DNA of 64,000 nucleotides from Spirometra erinaceieuropaei (lineage: Eukaryota > Platyhelminthes > Cestoda > Diphyllobothriidea > Diphyllobothriidae). A model generated the notes under the pieces. The model saw only the letters and a program-made list of their open reading frames with translations. It did no database searches and had not been told where the DNA came from. The stretch is taken from the NCBI GenBank assembly GCA_902702965.1, contig CACRXP010000009.1, positions 324,882-388,881 on the forward strand, in the 5' to 3' direction. Positions 23,590 through 36,314 of this stretch are shown piece after piece. Position numbers and translations under genes: made by a program. Position 1 is the stretch's first letter; each line of letters begins with the position of its first letter.

Positions 23590-24084
23590 GTCTTGTTGGA
23601 ACAATGAGTCGGCTTTCACCAGTGCAGCACTTAAAGAATTTACGGAAAAAACGGGTTTGGGCGTTTGAACGGTGTCCCATACCATGCAGTTTCAAATGGC
23701 CTTGCAGAATGAACAGTTCAGACAATAAAACACGGATTAGAAAAACAGATGCAAGCGGACTTGTCTACAAAGCTTTGACACTTTTTTCAGCTGCCACATG
23801 ACAATAAATGACTCAAATGCTCCATCGCCTGAAGAATTAATAATCAGACAGACTTAGGCAGGCGGCATTTGAGCACTATGTTCTCCCGCCGCAAACACAA
23901 ATGCATTCAGGCACGTAAATATGAAGTAACGATGAAATCCTGCTCGAATTCGAAGACTGAGAAAAGTAAGAAAAGGGCTCTGGCGATCGAGAAGTCTTCT
24001 TTTTCCCCGATCAAAATTAAATGTCATAGCAAAAAAATGCAAAATTTGCTGTTAAAACAGGACAAGGAGGTGCTCCAAGAATAG
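23590..24084 (+). pseudogene. Ty3/Gypsy integrase fragment
   Basis: Across two plus-strand frames the sequence reads SAFTSAALKEFTEKTGL, then YHAVSNGLAE followed after a stop by TVQTIKHGLEKQMQ. This matches the integrase core segment around the catalytic Glu (typical pattern FTS-F--F---GI----PYHP-SNG-AER-V-T-K-GL). The expected Arg after the Glu is a stop, and a frameshift lies near 23,660. Downstream, 23,869-24,084 is Lys/Ser-rich (RRKHKCIQARKYEV), consistent with the basic C-terminal tail of such a polyprotein. The rest of the element is missing. Confidence 0.65.
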
Positions 24085-25455
24085 GATCGCATGCAAGGCA
24101 AGTGAGGTCATGAATAAGAACGACAAACGAGAAATGGCCAGAAATATCCCGGTGACGGAATATTGAGAACTGTTCGCTTTTAATCGGCCATTCAGCTTTA
24201 TTTTTCTCATGACCTTCGGTTTGACTTGTTAGCTACATATAACACGCAAACTTCCGGGCGGTCCCTTAACGCTTTATCGTGTGACGGTATGGTCCAAGGT
24301 GAAAATTAACGTGAGTGATATAATACAATAATTAAATTTTCCCGAATGAAAGTGTTCGTTCAAATAACATACCTTAGCCGAATCGTATTTTGTCACTTTG
24401 CTTCAACCTCCCATACTGCGATTGCAATTGGGCTAAAATAACAAAAAATGGAGCGAACACGAAGACAACTCAGATATGCCAGTGTGAAAAGGCAATAAAT
24501 TTAGGTCAGCAATTTTTGTTGTTTAGTATGCTCATGCGGCAAAATGGGAGTCTTTGGGTATTCAAATTTTTAATTTCGCGGACAATTGACCGGCATTTGC
24601 AGCATCCCTTTCACTATTTATGCACCAACTTACAAACATTTGTAAAACGCATTACTATAATAAGTCATTCGAAATAAATCAGCTTGAGGTCTATGTTTTT
24701 TCACTAGCGAGTTTTTTCTAAATAGAAACTGATTAATGCAGTTCAAATATCTAGTCAACTATTTTACAACTCCCTAAACCTCTTCATCTATATGATTCGT
24801 TACAGTATGACTAATAATTTTTTTATTATTTTGGCTAATTTCGAACAATGTGTATGCATAGACTGCGAATGAAAATGTGGGTAGAACGTGAATCGACTGA
24901 GGTTTTTCTGTAAAAGTTGCTTAAAAGAGTTAATAAACACCACACACACAGTTAGAAGTTTCTAAAAAGTTGTTAATTTCCCGAACTCTGCCAGATGATT
25001 AGACGCTTACAAGGGTGGCACCTTAGAAGAAAAGCATAAGCTTTCAGGTTAAAGAGAGTATTAACGGTCAAATTATTAATCAATTTGGATGAAAATACAT
25101 AGAAAATTACACACCCCGCGACTTTGCAGATTTGCCCAAGAAATTTTCCAAAGCCAAGTTGACCATGGAAAATCAAATTTGTACTCAAAATGCGGGAGTC
25201 GGCAAAAGTGGGAAAAGTTGTTCTGGCTTACCCTTTGACCCGTAACTCGAAATTCTGAATTTTTCCTATTATACGCAACTGAGAAATTTCAGGATACTAA
25301 AACTATGTTTTACAAAATCATGGATACACGTTATCTGCGTGCAGATTGTCAAACGTAGACTACACAGCAAAAAGAGGTAAAACTACTAGGATGCCTGAAA
25401 GGAGTCAGCACATTTTGTAAAAGACTTTAGAGCATCCCCTTAAAAGCGCTTACTT
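24085..25455. other. AT-rich interval, nothing recognised
   Basis: Several short ORFs of 60-95 codons with no motifs, no repeats shared with the rest of the window and no splice-like series. Confidence 0.5.
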
Positions 25456-25459
25456 GCAA

Positions 25460-27252
25460 ATCTACCACACACGAACTCGGTCGAAGATGATATCCACTGG
25501 ACGACCCTGGTCTGTGGCTTTTGTCCACCTTTCCTCCGAGTAAAGAACACTTTTTAGACATGACTTACCACGACTAAACCCATGCTGGGAAGGATATACT
25601 AGGTTCCTCTACTCCAGCTACGTTATCAAATACCTCTTTATAAGTCATTGCATGACCCTTCGCAAAATTCAGGGTAAACTAATGGGACGAGAATTTTCGG
25701 GCTCTAGCCTGGATACTCCTTTTTATGTCGGAGAAATAAGGGCAGTTTTCCATTCCTCTGGCAGTTCGCCTTCTTCCATGGACCTGTGAAATATGATAGA
25801 TACCGGCTCGCACATTACATCGCCCAATTCTCGAAGGGCAAGTGGACTAATTCTATGTGGGCCAAGGGACTTGGCAGACATCAGCCGGAACAGTTCTGTC
25901 CTCATCGATTTAGTCGGGAAGTAAAGATTATCACCTAATACAAACAATTCAGCATTTTGTTGTTGTTCTGGATAGGGGGAGGGAGATGATTCGTTTCGTG
26001 AGTAAATGTGGATTGAAAGAAGCTAGGTGGGGCTAATGCCTTCGTTTCATCATTTGTCTCCATTACTCCGTTTGGGAAGTCTGCGCCGGAATCAGGTTAC
26101 GATTTCTTTTGTCATTACCTGTGTAACTGTTTAGGATCTTGGGATACCCCAAAGAGTTCTGTAATATGCCTACCTCATAATTCCTTCGAGGTTTATTAAC
26201 CTCACGTTTACACATATTTCGCTGTTGTTTTTATTCGTTGCAAGCGTTGGGACCTCTCCGCCAGTCGAAACCGCCCCAGATCTTATTTTTCCTCGTTAAG
26301 GCTATTTAAAATTTCTCGTGTACATATGGCTGACGGTTATGTGCTTTCTTTCGTCTGAGCGGATAACTCTGATCAATAATTCCCTCAACCAACGAGCTGA
26401 GCATGCCTCAGTATTCGTTACCTGTTCCCAACAATGTGACTGTACATTGTATTACTGTGAGTTGGGTTCGCATGCCACAAAAATATTCCTTTCAAATATC
26501 TGTTTCCAGTTGTTTGGATGTGCCAGGTTGGGTGAACATGTAATGCACGAGGATCACTGCCGATAGGATCACTGCCACCTAATTGGTGAGGGAACTTTTA
26601 GGTCTAGTGTACTCTCTCCATCTCGGGTGAGAATTAGATCAAGGCAATTTGGACAATGTCCTTGCCTAACACATGTCAGGAGAGCTAGATTTTTGAAAAA
26701 CAGTCTTTCTGCTGTAATCTCAGTTAAATGATGACCAAATTTACCCAGTGGACTCAAAGCAGTTCAGTTTTGCCAGCCGATACAATGGGCATAGCCTGAT
26801 TTAGGCGGGTCTTGTTCAGTTCCGTAGGGCGAAGGCCGTCGGGTTCCACAGTCTGGTCTGAGTGATGGTATGTAACTGCAAATGCCAGTGGCCGGACATA
26901 TTTAGCAGAGGTAGTTGGAGATAGCAATTCCACTCCCGCTATTTTAGGATGTTGCTGAGAGACCACGGTTAAGTTGCATCTAATGCAATCAACGACTTCT
27001 CCTCCTCTCGAGATCTTCCTCTCTTTTCTAAACAGTCGGCGAACTCTGAAGGATACATCATGTCTCCAAAAGGTCTATAAACCATGCTTCTGTCAAGGTA
27101 CTGAGATCTGGTGTGCGTTTGTCGACAAAAGTCCTGGTTTCATTTATTAGATCAAACAGGCTCTGTAAATTCGAGTACATAACTTTCAGTGTCCATGTTC
27201 TCGGTGGAGACCAGTCTTGGTTACAAAGGAGGTTGGCCACGGGAGCGATCAT
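25460..27252 (-). pseudogene. CR1-like LINE fragment: endonuclease start to RT motif A, interrupted
   Basis: Read on the minus strand. 27,058-27,252 has KVMYSNLQSLFDLINETRTF and later LTEAWF, the N-terminal endonuclease strands with the catalytic Asn and Glu. 26,754-26,966 and 26,569-26,757 carry middle endonuclease blocks (SCLDL-type segment, here NCLDLILTRDGESTLD). 25,723-25,947 is the start of RT (SAKSLGPHRISPLALREL, ELPEEWKTALISPT). 25,460-25,620 reads YPSQHGFSRGKSC and DQGRPVDIIFDRV, approaching motif A. The interval from about 25,950 to 26,560 lacks the linker I would expect and may be an insertion. Stops occur throughout. It is probably related to the LINE at 52,060-53,390. Confidence 0.75.
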
Positions 27253-27259
27253 TTAATCT

Positions 27260-28744
27260 GTATTATCTTCCCTACCCCCGTTTCTAACCATTTCCCCTTC
27301 TTTTATCCTCTTCTTCAGGTCGTCCCAGAGTTCCTTCTTTTTGTGTCTTTCCATCGATTGGTAATCAGACTGACAAGACACCTGTCTGTTGGAATTACGT
27401 ATAACCGCTCCCCTTTGCTGTTTTTTTCCCTCTTCACAATGTTGTCAATTTCAGGGAAGGGAACTGCACTGTATACTGCCCGTATTGTTTAGACAACATG
27501 CCGCGTGAGCGCGCAGAGCGCCGGTCGAGGTTACGGACGTCAGTACAGACCTCCTTTGTGCTGACTGGTCATCCTTCAGCCCTATGAAATATCCAACATG
27601 CATATACCCCTCTGTGTCCCCCAAAACTACCCACTTGTACTGTCTCCCGTGTTCAGTACACATTCTGCCTCCAGCCTGTTTTCTGTTTGCATACACAACA
27701 CTTCCCATTAAGCCACAAAAAAGCCACGATGGTGACGGAGGTTTCATTAGTAACTTTGAAGGTGGAGTACCTCTGTGATAACTAAAGAATACCGGTAGTG
27801 CACGGGAGTACGGGGACTATACACAAAAACGGGTGGGGTATATTGTAGGAAGAGCTTTTATGAGAAAATACACTCAGTCAGTAAGCCTCAAAATACGTGA
27901 TAGTGGAACAGAACGGAGCACGTCATCAACTTTTAAAATGACGTAGTCATATATTATGTCACGAAAGGAATCCAGCCGAGACGATGCCAGATATGAAGGT
28001 TGAATAACTTTAGGTCAGAGGCATTATATAAAAGTCGGTTCTGTCCAAAGTATGTAAGAGATTCGGGTAGGTTGTTGGTCGGAACAGCACTGTAGGCGTT
28101 GTTGTCGGCAAAAGAGGCGCATTTTAAAAAATTAGCACTGGTGAATGTGGCAGCTCCAAAGGATGTGGAATTCCGTGGTCATCACCTTCTAACATGGGTC
28201 ATTTACACTGCCCAAATTGCCGCGTTCGGAAAAAATCGATACATCTGAGCAACCGTATTTTTTTCCACTTTATGCAAATGTGTATAGAGTGCGACACTAA
28301 CGCCAAGGGAAGGGTGAATGAATTGTCTTACACGCCAAACCCACAGGTATCGTCGGAGTGGTGTGTCAAACAGCGCACGTTGCACAGTGGTTCAGCAAGT
28401 CAGTGAAAGATGGGAAACCTTAAATGAGTCTACGCAGAAGGGTGCGTTTATGCTCCTTACACTACATATAGTGTTAGGTATGAGGGAGGGTAAAGCTCAA
28501 ATGACAGCAAGAGGTGTTCATATAAATAAATGTTAAGGATGAAAGCTAAAATGACAGGCCCCATCCGCAACAAAAATTGTCTCTGCTCCTTTGCCCTTCA
28601 GTATTTAAATAAATCGAAAATTATACTTTTGTGGCTAGACTACACTGGAAAATATTTAATTTTTGAAACCTTCTTCATAAATGTATGCGCGCGTCATAGA
28701 AAATACGCACAAACCCATCGTTTCTCAAACTCATTTTATGGCAG
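27260..28744. other. No recognised feature
   Basis: Contains several 60-100-codon ORFs on both strands. A plus-strand frame at 28,194 begins LHCPNC, recalling the zinc-finger repeats, but lacks the paired His residues. This is the host sequence into which the Helitron's 3' end is joined. Confidence 0.4.
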
Positions 28745-28772
28745 ACTAGCTGGACCCGGCCACGCGTTGCTG
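28745..28772 (-). other. Helitron 3' end: hairpin-capable sequence plus CTAG-T
   Basis: On the minus strand the element closes GCCACAGCAACGCGTGGC, then CGGGTCCAG, then CTAG followed by T. The GCCAC...GTGGC ends can pair. A short GC-rich hairpin about ten bases before CTRR, with insertion 5' of T, is the accepted Helitron 3' signature. Confidence 0.75.
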
Positions 28773-31700
28773 TGGCTCAATGTGATGACATGGGGAAGAA
28801 GGAAAAGTGGAAGGGGACTTGTTGCGAATATGTTTAATTTCATAATACTTGTAGGTATACAATGCATTTTGTCTGTGCAGACATACAGATTTTCGGGTTT
28901 GCCGACTCTGGAGCACTCAACATATGGTTGGGCATGTGAGAAACAATCCGTTTGCAGATTCAAACCGCACAGTTCTAGAGACTGACCCTGAGCTTCGTTA
29001 ATCTTGATTGCAAGCGACGATAGAATAGGCAATTGCAGTCACCTAAGTTGAAATGTCATATCAGTTGGAATGAGTGGAATACCTTGAATCAGGACATGTC
29101 CATCTTTGAAAGGTCCTGTCAAAACAGTTGCTTCCACGACGTTGTCGCATTGTTTTTTTGCTGCAAGTCTCATGCCGTTGTAAAGTTTCGACTGGTTGAT
29201 AATACGCAACATGGTAGTCAGCACGTCGATTTTCAATTGCAGTACGTGCGGCGGCTTCCCTGGCAGATCAAGTGAATGAAAAAAATTCTGTTTCATGAAT
29301 AACTGCCTCGTCTGCGTCCACAACAGTGTCAACGGACGTGTACATGACTGATTCGCTTTAATCTTACATTGAATAATATGGTTAAGATGGTGCAAATCTT
29401 CGTTCTTGGTCGCAAGAATAGCTCGTTCGCTCAACCATTCGAGCGGTATAATTGGTCCGAATATCGGGAAACACCTATCCAACCAAGTCTTCTTTTGAGG
29501 ACACCAAACTTCCGAAGGTAAGGGTAGGGAACTGCATCCTGAAGTCAGATTAACCGGTACCGTTCCACTCCCAAATGCCAGAAATTAATGTGTGAGAATA
29601 TGTCAGTTGTTCGGGCATTTTGCAACCGGAATGTAGTTTATTTTACCGTCTGGACATGGCGCCGCAAAGTAGAGTATTTCAGACAGACATTTACTTTTTC
29701 CGCTGTTGTCCGCGCAAATCTTGCAGTGTTCGATCATGGGCCTCGAGCCATAGTGCATTTAACCCAAACACCAAGTGTAGAATTCCTTGCCAGACGAGTG
29801 ACGCGTATAAGCCAAGACAGAGTTCAGTGTATATACGGTACTATTGATAGAATAATGTAACAATAAAAAGCGTACAAACCTCAAATAATGAATACACTAG
29901 ACAAAGAATTCATTTGTTACTATTCCAGCAAATCGAATTGCCAGCGCAATATCAGAATATAAAAACTAGTTAATTAAAAGAACGCCGGTCACGCTCGAAA
30001 GAGGGTTACAAAAGGGGGGAAGGGGAATGTCGACAGGGGCCAAATGTGGAAGCACTTGCGAGGAGGGCGCGGAGAATTCCAAGCGTTGACCAGCTGGATA
30101 CAACATTAAGTTTGCATTTCTGCAGTACTTTTCTCGTGTGGGATGCCTTGAAATGTTGTACGTGGGAGCATCAATGAATTACACGTTCAACGGCAATTTC
30201 AAAGCAGAATGAGCAATCCTTCCGTTGGGTAGCAGGGTTATAGCTATTCCGGAGAATGCGAGTGCTAAGGCTATGTCATTTTTGTATCATACTGCTGGCA
30301 AAATCAGTCTTAATAGGAGCGTTTTGCCAGTTCCTCCTGGCGCATCTCAGAAAAAGATTCCTTCAACCCTGTTATTGACAGTTCGCAAACGCGTCAGTTT
30401 GGCTTAACGTGAAGAACGCAGTTAATGCTGCGGTCCAGTTGACCTAAGGCAACCCGTTGCACATTTGCAGCTGTAAGGTAAACACATTGCCCATTCACTA
30501 AGTGTACTGCAAGTGAACAATACCAGGCCTTCGCTCATGGATTGGGAAAGAAAGGATCGACCGCACGGCTTTGTTGCTGTTGACGCATCTTCCAGCACGA
30601 CACTATACGATGTCATCTAGTTGTATGTCCGCATATCTTTCTCTCCTTTCGTGTTGAAGGCCAAAAACGGCCACTTTGCTGCCTTTCTTCGCGTACTTAA
30701 AATGTGCCTAATTCATTTCCTGGAATTGCAGTTTTCCATGTTTATGTCAACTGCGTTTGCTTTTAAAAGCAAAGGCGAATACGAAAAAACCCACCGGTAA
30801 CCGACTTGTATGTCACTGATTCGCATTTGCACGGTCGCCAATTTGCCAACGTCTTCCTCTGATCGTTTATGATATAAGGGACTTCCGTCATTAACGATAA
30901 CTGTGTTGCATAGGAATGCCCGAGGATACCTCTTAGAGCATTTTCCGTCTAGCATGCGGGGGGTGGGGGCGGAAGAATTAAGACTCAGTGCACCTCAACG
31001 TTCATGTATCATATTCTTCGTCACAACTTCGTGCAAATCATTGTCGACGTCGGCGTCAGGTAATTCAGCGCATATTGCAACGTCAATTTCCTTGGAAGTG
31101 CTCTTTTCATAGAGCCAGACCAAGACATGTGCGTGGGGGCAGTCCCCTCTTTTGTCATCTCAGCTAATACATCTAGCGGCACACAGACCCAAGCACCTCG
31201 TGTTTCACCATGAAGTTCATCAGCGATTGCAGTTTCTTCCTGAAAACCCGTGCTGTGATGTTATACCTATTCACCAGCGATAGCCCGGGAAGCAGGAGCT
31301 GGTAAATATCGCCCCAAGCGGGATTGCATGTGTGTGTAGTGAGTAGGTCTGGACGCCCGTACGGACAAATGTGAGCAATTGCACCTCGAGCGTTCTCAAA
31401 CATATGACATGAACTGTCTGTATCTGTGGATGACAAAATCCTCAGTCTTACAACGCTATTTGTATTACCGTCGTTTACAACTACATCATGCAACTGAATA
31501 TAGTCTTCAGGGCGCAGCTCGGTCCGATTCAAGTGAATGAAAAGCAGGCGTTCTATTTCGATTTTTGTATGCATGTCCACAATGTAGTGGTGAAACAATT
31601 GACGGCATTATAAAAGGAAACTACCTACATTCTATCGAATCATAAGTCGGTAGGAGTAGTAGTTCATTGCGTTGCATTTCATGTGCGTTTCCTCGCCACT

Positions 31701-32240
31701 GACTGGATTTATCATCTTAACGTTGAAGTAATATCCACCGGCACCATCCCGAAAAGTAAATGGATACTGCAGGGCGGCGTAGCGCCGATGAGTTTTTGTA
31801 ACTCTTTCATTTGTTCGTTTCGCCAATGAAGAACAATATCACTGCGTTGAAATCGGTCTCCGACCACAGCAATTGCCACTTAATCTATAGTAGGAACATT
31901 GAATGGCCGTTCATGTTGTCCATCAGGCGTCTTCTCTGCATGAATGACAATCTTGTGCGTATCAGTTAGCATCAGGGTAATTGCGGTTTTGAACAAACGC
32001 AGTAAGTTAGTGTGTTCACGAAGAAGCTCTTGTAGTTTAGGAACGCTGAACCGTTTTATTCCGGTGGAAATTCCACAGCGTGCCCTCAGTTCGTCATTGT
32101 CATCACCAATAAAGTACATTTATACGAATTTGTGCTGACCCTCTTGGGGCGGAAGAAGGGAGCCGACTGTATGATAAATATGTCCTTTCACTCTGAAAGT
32201 CGACATGAATCGACCTGTCACGATATCTGCGCCGAAAGAC
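28746..32240 (-). mobile_element. Decayed autonomous Helitron (Rep-helicase) with 3' terminus
   Basis: Rolling-circle transposon, read on the minus strand. At 32,119-32,240, GRFMSTF and HIYHTVGSLLPP precede YFIGDD (31,880-32,119), then DTHKIVIHAEKTPDGQHERP. 31,632-31,826 has INPVSGEETHMKCNAMNYYS followed by YRLMIR. 31,173-31,598 is the Rep region (THTCNPAWGDI, LLPGLSLVNRYNITARVFRK). 30,713-30,955 has CSKRYPRAF and YRWVFSYSPLLLK. The helicase follows, with Walker A reading DAPGGTGKT near 30,320-30,345, LEAHDRTLQDLRG near 29,740, and C-terminal blocks at 29,039-29,482 (WLSERAILATKNEDLHHLN) and 28,736-29,032 (EAQGQSLELCGL, ECSRVGKPENLYV). Frames are broken many times. The element ends in CTAG|T (28,745-28,749), preceded by GC-rich sequence able to form a hairpin. 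The 5' TC end was not located. Confidence 0.9.
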
Positions 32241-32458
32241 GTCGTTTGGAGGCATGAGTCTTACTTGCTGATGTTAGATAGGAAGTGTTTTGAATCGGCC
32301 ACTCTCAGCTTGTCATGTTTATTCTGTTGAGAACAGGATTGTCCTCTTATCCTCTGTGGGAGGTGGAGAAATTGCCCTTCTATCTTCTGGGGGAGGCGGA
32401 GCAGTTGTTGACTGCATCCAGTCGTGTACCGAAATCCTTAAGTATCTGATTGGGACAA

Positions 32459-32940
32459 CTTCAAGTGGCGGCCAAGACTTGTATGTCCTTTTGGGGAAGG
32501 GGGGAGTGGTTTGCCTATCCGCCCGTTCTACATTTCGTCGGAGGGGGAGGTGTTTTCAATTATGTCTGCGGCGGTGACCGTCACCAGCAGAGTGCACGTG
32601 TGTTCGAGAGAATCACATGTCTGTCCCAGCGGATTGCGGTCAAGTTGCGGCAGAGGCCGATGGCCGAGGCGGCGGGGGGAGGGGTGATATTAACTGCATC
32701 CGGCCGCGGCCGAAAATCACAATGGAAGCGGTGAGAGCCCGGTTATGTGGGTAGTGTGAGGCAAGTTCAAGTGGAGTCCAAGATTTGCGTGTTTTTTCTG
32801 CATGGTGGGTGGTTTGCCTAGCTGCCCCTATTGCATCGACCCAGGGGGAGGGAAGAGTGCATGCCCAAGTACCTGCAGGGTGGGTGAGCGCGGCCGTCGA
32901 GCGGAGCACGTGCGTTTGAGCGGATTGCGGTCAAGTGGCT
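32459..32940. repeat. Imperfect tandem duplication of about 290-306 bases, G-rich
   Basis: A unit beginning TCAAGTGG (32,461) and containing GGTTTGCCTA and GCGGATTGCGGTCAAGT (near 32,629) recurs from 32,767, with the last motif near 32,920. The two units share ordered blocks but differ by indels. A third partial motif, GCGGGTCAAGTG, lies at 32,968. It is upstream of the Helitron Rep region in that element's orientation and could be its 5' subterminal sequence. Confidence 0.6.
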
Positions 32941-33389
32941 CGGCGGGCGCACGTGTGTCCGCGTGGATGCGGGTCAAGTGACCACAGCAGGTGGCGTTGT
33001 TATGTCGGAAAAAATCCGATTTTTTACCTATCACAGGCGTACCATCGGCATAATTACAAAGGGAGGCAGAAAAAACCCGGCCCTGGGCGCAGGGAAGGTT
33101 GTGCCAAAAGCTCAGCGCAATCGGTGCAGTACTTTCGGAGATTACCTATAACACACCAAAAATATATGTATAGATTATTTCTTTTTCATGTTTTTCGTTT
33201 TCCGAACTGGTATCTATATGCTTCATAAGGGTTCTTCCCCGTAAAACCACTTTAGAATTTCAGTTAATACCTGCGAGGACACGTCACCTCCGTTTTTTTA
33301 AATCACTATTTATTCTGACTTTACCTGCGAAATCTTTGTCTTGCCATCGGTTATGTTCAGCTGCAGGAACCAGCTGAAAATAGCGCAAG
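32941..33389. other. Nothing recognised
   Basis: GC-rich then AT-rich sequence. Short plus-strand ORFs show no motif. Confidence 0.5.
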
Positions 33390-34085
33390 TTATGTAACTT
33401 CCTTTAGTTCATTAACGCAGTCGCCGAGAAAGTAGTCCAACGGTTCGGGTTTGCCATAACCGTAGAATACTCCATCGACGAACGGTCGCCCAATCACCGG
33501 ATGGTTAACACAGACGATGATTGACCAAAGGCATTGGCCAGACCCCTTAAATAATTTAATTCCGTCAATGTGCAACTAAAGACGCATTTAAAGAATTCTA
33601 TTTGGCTGCCGACGGCGGATCTCATCGAGCAGACCATGCTAAAGGCCCAGATGGACGTAGCTACAGTTATCCAACTGTTAGCTGGGTTTCTGTAGTAGTG
33701 TCCTTGGGTACTTGGGAACCACCAAATGGTTCGGATGCAGCGTATCAAATAACCTCTTCAATGTGCACAATGGCAACTGCTCCTTCAAACAAAACTTCTG
33801 AAAATTCAAGAGGAAACGTTTGCCTCGAGCTACCTAAAGGCCTTCAACTACCTCCACATATCCCACAAATTTCATCAAATTATACTCATGAAGTGCCCAC
33901 CCGTCGCAATTTCTGAGGTTAGTTCTGGCATTTCCAACTCCGGTGACTGCTATGTCGCGTACGATGTAAAGACAACGAAAGGATAAGGAGCGTCCTTTGC
34001 CGCATAATAAGCCCGTTTCTGACGTTGGATGAGGTTATAAACGGTGCTCCGGGTCAATCCGTAATACTTATATTTCATAATGACT
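33390..34085 (-). pseudogene. Transposase-like protein fragment (N-terminal part)
   Basis: The minus strand around 33,390-33,575 reads HIDGIKLFKGSGQCLWSI, then NHPVIGRPFVDGVFYGYGKP and LDYFLGDCVNELKEV. Upstream, 33,600-33,916 in broken frames gives LPLCTLKRLF, PRTLL and NCSYVHLGL. This order (Pro-rich RTLL, a GG-Y-YFG-type block, then a hIDGLPLFKSS-type block with LWPI and a glycine-rich strand) is that of a widespread metazoan transposase-domain family seen as genomic repeats in cnidarians and flatworms. I recognise the pattern but cannot assign the superfamily with certainty. Only the N-terminal half is present, with at least three stops. Confidence 0.55.
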
Positions 34086-34542
34086 TCTCATTACTAATAA
34101 TAAACAATATATTAGAACAATAAAGTTACGCCAAGCAGCTGATGTGGTGGGGGGGGGGCATCGTTTGCCAATTAGACCTATTTGCACTTAACGTGTGCCT
34201 AAATTATTAGATAATGACAGTAATGAACACAGGCAACTCTATCAAACAGCACAAAGGAAACAGATTGCGTACCACAGTATAACAAGCACTGGGACGACGT
34301 TAAGGTGGACGACAGCCGATAACCGGCGTGCAAAACTACCCCCAGAAAGGAGCCCTCCACTTGATCAACATCAACGAGGAGATTTATTCCGTGTATTCAG
34401 AGATGCCATCATGACGGAACATTTAGACGATGGGGGCTATTTTACGGAGATAATTTTATGCATTTCAGTCTTAATATACTTTATTTTAGCGGTTAAATGC
34501 ACAAGTTGATGCGTGAAATTGCTTCTGCATTGGTCCGAAAAC
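34086..34542. other. No recognised feature; one orphan 104-codon ORF
   Basis: A plus-strand ORF at 34,195-34,509 ends in a hydrophobic stretch (ILCISVLIYFILAV), which would make a C-terminal membrane anchor if real. There is no family match and nothing in the surroundings supports expression. A G run lies near 34,148. Confidence 0.2.
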
Positions 34543-34782
34543 CTAGTCAAATGAGGCTGGGCCGAGGCCACACCTAGCCCAATCGTATGATTCGGTCATG
34601 TGTTGGCGGAGATGCGTCTGATGCATCATGACAGAAAACTTTCCGATACAAGCGAAAATGCGAGTTCCAGGAACTAGTTGATCAGAAGAAGAAGCGATCG
34701 CTGGAAAAATGGCTTTATTCGCCAATGACGAATAAAGCCATTGTTCCAGCGATCGCTTCTTCTTCTGATCAGAAAACTTTCC
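34543..34782. mobile_element. Penelope-like terminal hairpin
   Basis: 34,679-34,721 and 34,729-34,771 are 43-base inverted repeats with one mismatch and a 7-base loop. Each arm ends in the Penelope-family terminal block (CGAATAAAGCCA, then TTCCAGCGATCGCTTCTTC), which is related to the blocks at 47.6, 49.1 and 55.8-56.0 kb. The 12-mer AGAAAACTTTCC flanks the hairpin directly on both sides (34,633-34,644 and 34,771-34,782). On the left, minus-strand sequence continues to about 34,543 as more of the terminal repeat. Confidence 0.65.
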
Positions 34783-36314
34783 CTTTCGAATATATTCTTA
34801 GCAAACTTTTTATAATGTTCATATTTCCAGATAACCTATAGTTTCCCATCAATAGCTGTCGCCTATCTTATGTTATGAGAGAATGGGTGCCTCGTAGGAT
34901 GTTCGCCTGCAAACTTAAATGGTTGAATATAGCTGGGTTACCGCGATAACACACTGAGGATTTCGATGTGCCACATTTAATGGTGAACGCACTGTAGGCG
35001 AGAAAGATCGATATTGTGAAAGGAACCGAAAGTGAGGGAAGGGGGAATCCCCTTGCACATTTTTTCAGTGGCCAGGGAATGGCCGGTTGACAGCACACCT
35101 CAGCCTCTTCCGGCCCGGAAGAGAGGAGGGCAGGCGGCTGCTGCAGGCAGGGATTCTTCGATCACCTCACAGACCTTAGCAAGGTTCATAAAATAATTTA
35201 TGGATTAAGCAATGGAAATGAAGACGTGTTCCCCCTTCAGCGCCTTACCCCACATATCTTTGGGCATTCCTAGAAGCTGTCCAAGTTGCGTGAGCACTGA
35301 CAAACAACTCGGAAAACGCTCACGCGAAGTATGATTGATCTATTGAGGTGTTCAGAAGAAATACATTCACCGAAACCATGTGTGCGCTTTTAAATATACG
35401 GTTTGATACGTTGGGAAGCTTGCAATAAACTAAGGAACGAAAAGACGGCCGATTTCGGCCGTCGTAATAGGCCCTTAACAGTTTTAAAAAACCACTACAA
35501 CCATGATATTCGGTTATCACCCAAAGTTAGGAACCACGATTTTCGGAGCTTGAAGGCGCGCCCAACAGCACAATTTTACAAACCCATACGCATGACGATA
35601 TCTAGTCAGACAAGTGCCATGGAAAAGTCTGAGAGAGAGAGAGAGAGCATGACATCTTTTGCCCACAGAGGACTCAGTGTCGTAGATGAGAAGCCCTGTT
35701 TGGCTCCCTCTGAACCAGGTTGGGTCTACATAATTTAAAAAGGCTTTGTATTATTCGGGAGTCTCTAACGTTCATTATCTGGGGATCCAGAATACGCTAC
35801 CTTTACTAACTCTCAGAAGCTCAGCGTGACGATGCGGTCTTAAGCTGGGACGCCCGATTGTTTAAGTTTTAACGCACGAATTACTTCAGCGGTTGAGTTG
35901 TATTCGTCGTGCTGTGGGCGCTGTTGGACGGGTTTCCCGTAGAGTATCGAGATGAGAGAACGGATGTGTTGTATCTCTGTTTATTGGCCAGCGCAGTCCA
36001 CGTAGTGAACTACGCTAAGAGGGTTTTAGGAATGCAACCTCTCCTTAATAACACCTGTCTGCGGCGGTGTTCCCCCACGTGTACACGTGCGAACAGGTTC
36101 GTCCTTCACCGTTCGCCGAAACCAGTTGGCATATGCGCTCAAGGCGTCTGACGTCTGAATTATTGTTGAACTGTGGACTCACGTCGTATCTCACAGCGAC
36201 ATAGTTCAGCCGGAGCTGCGCTGAAGGGGCTTTCTGACGGTTCAGAGGACGTGCTCCTTCTCATGACAGCATAAGTCAGCTGTCGAATTGTTCTCTTTCT
36301 TAAGGCTCAAGGTA
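34783..36314. other. No recognised gene; short simple-sequence features only
   Basis: Contains a (GA)n tract at about 35,629-35,648 and a small perfect hairpin CTCTTCCGG/CCGGAAGAG near 35,104-35,124. The 111-codon and 80-codon plus-strand ORFs (35,403 and 35,909) have no motif that I recognise. Confidence 0.5.
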
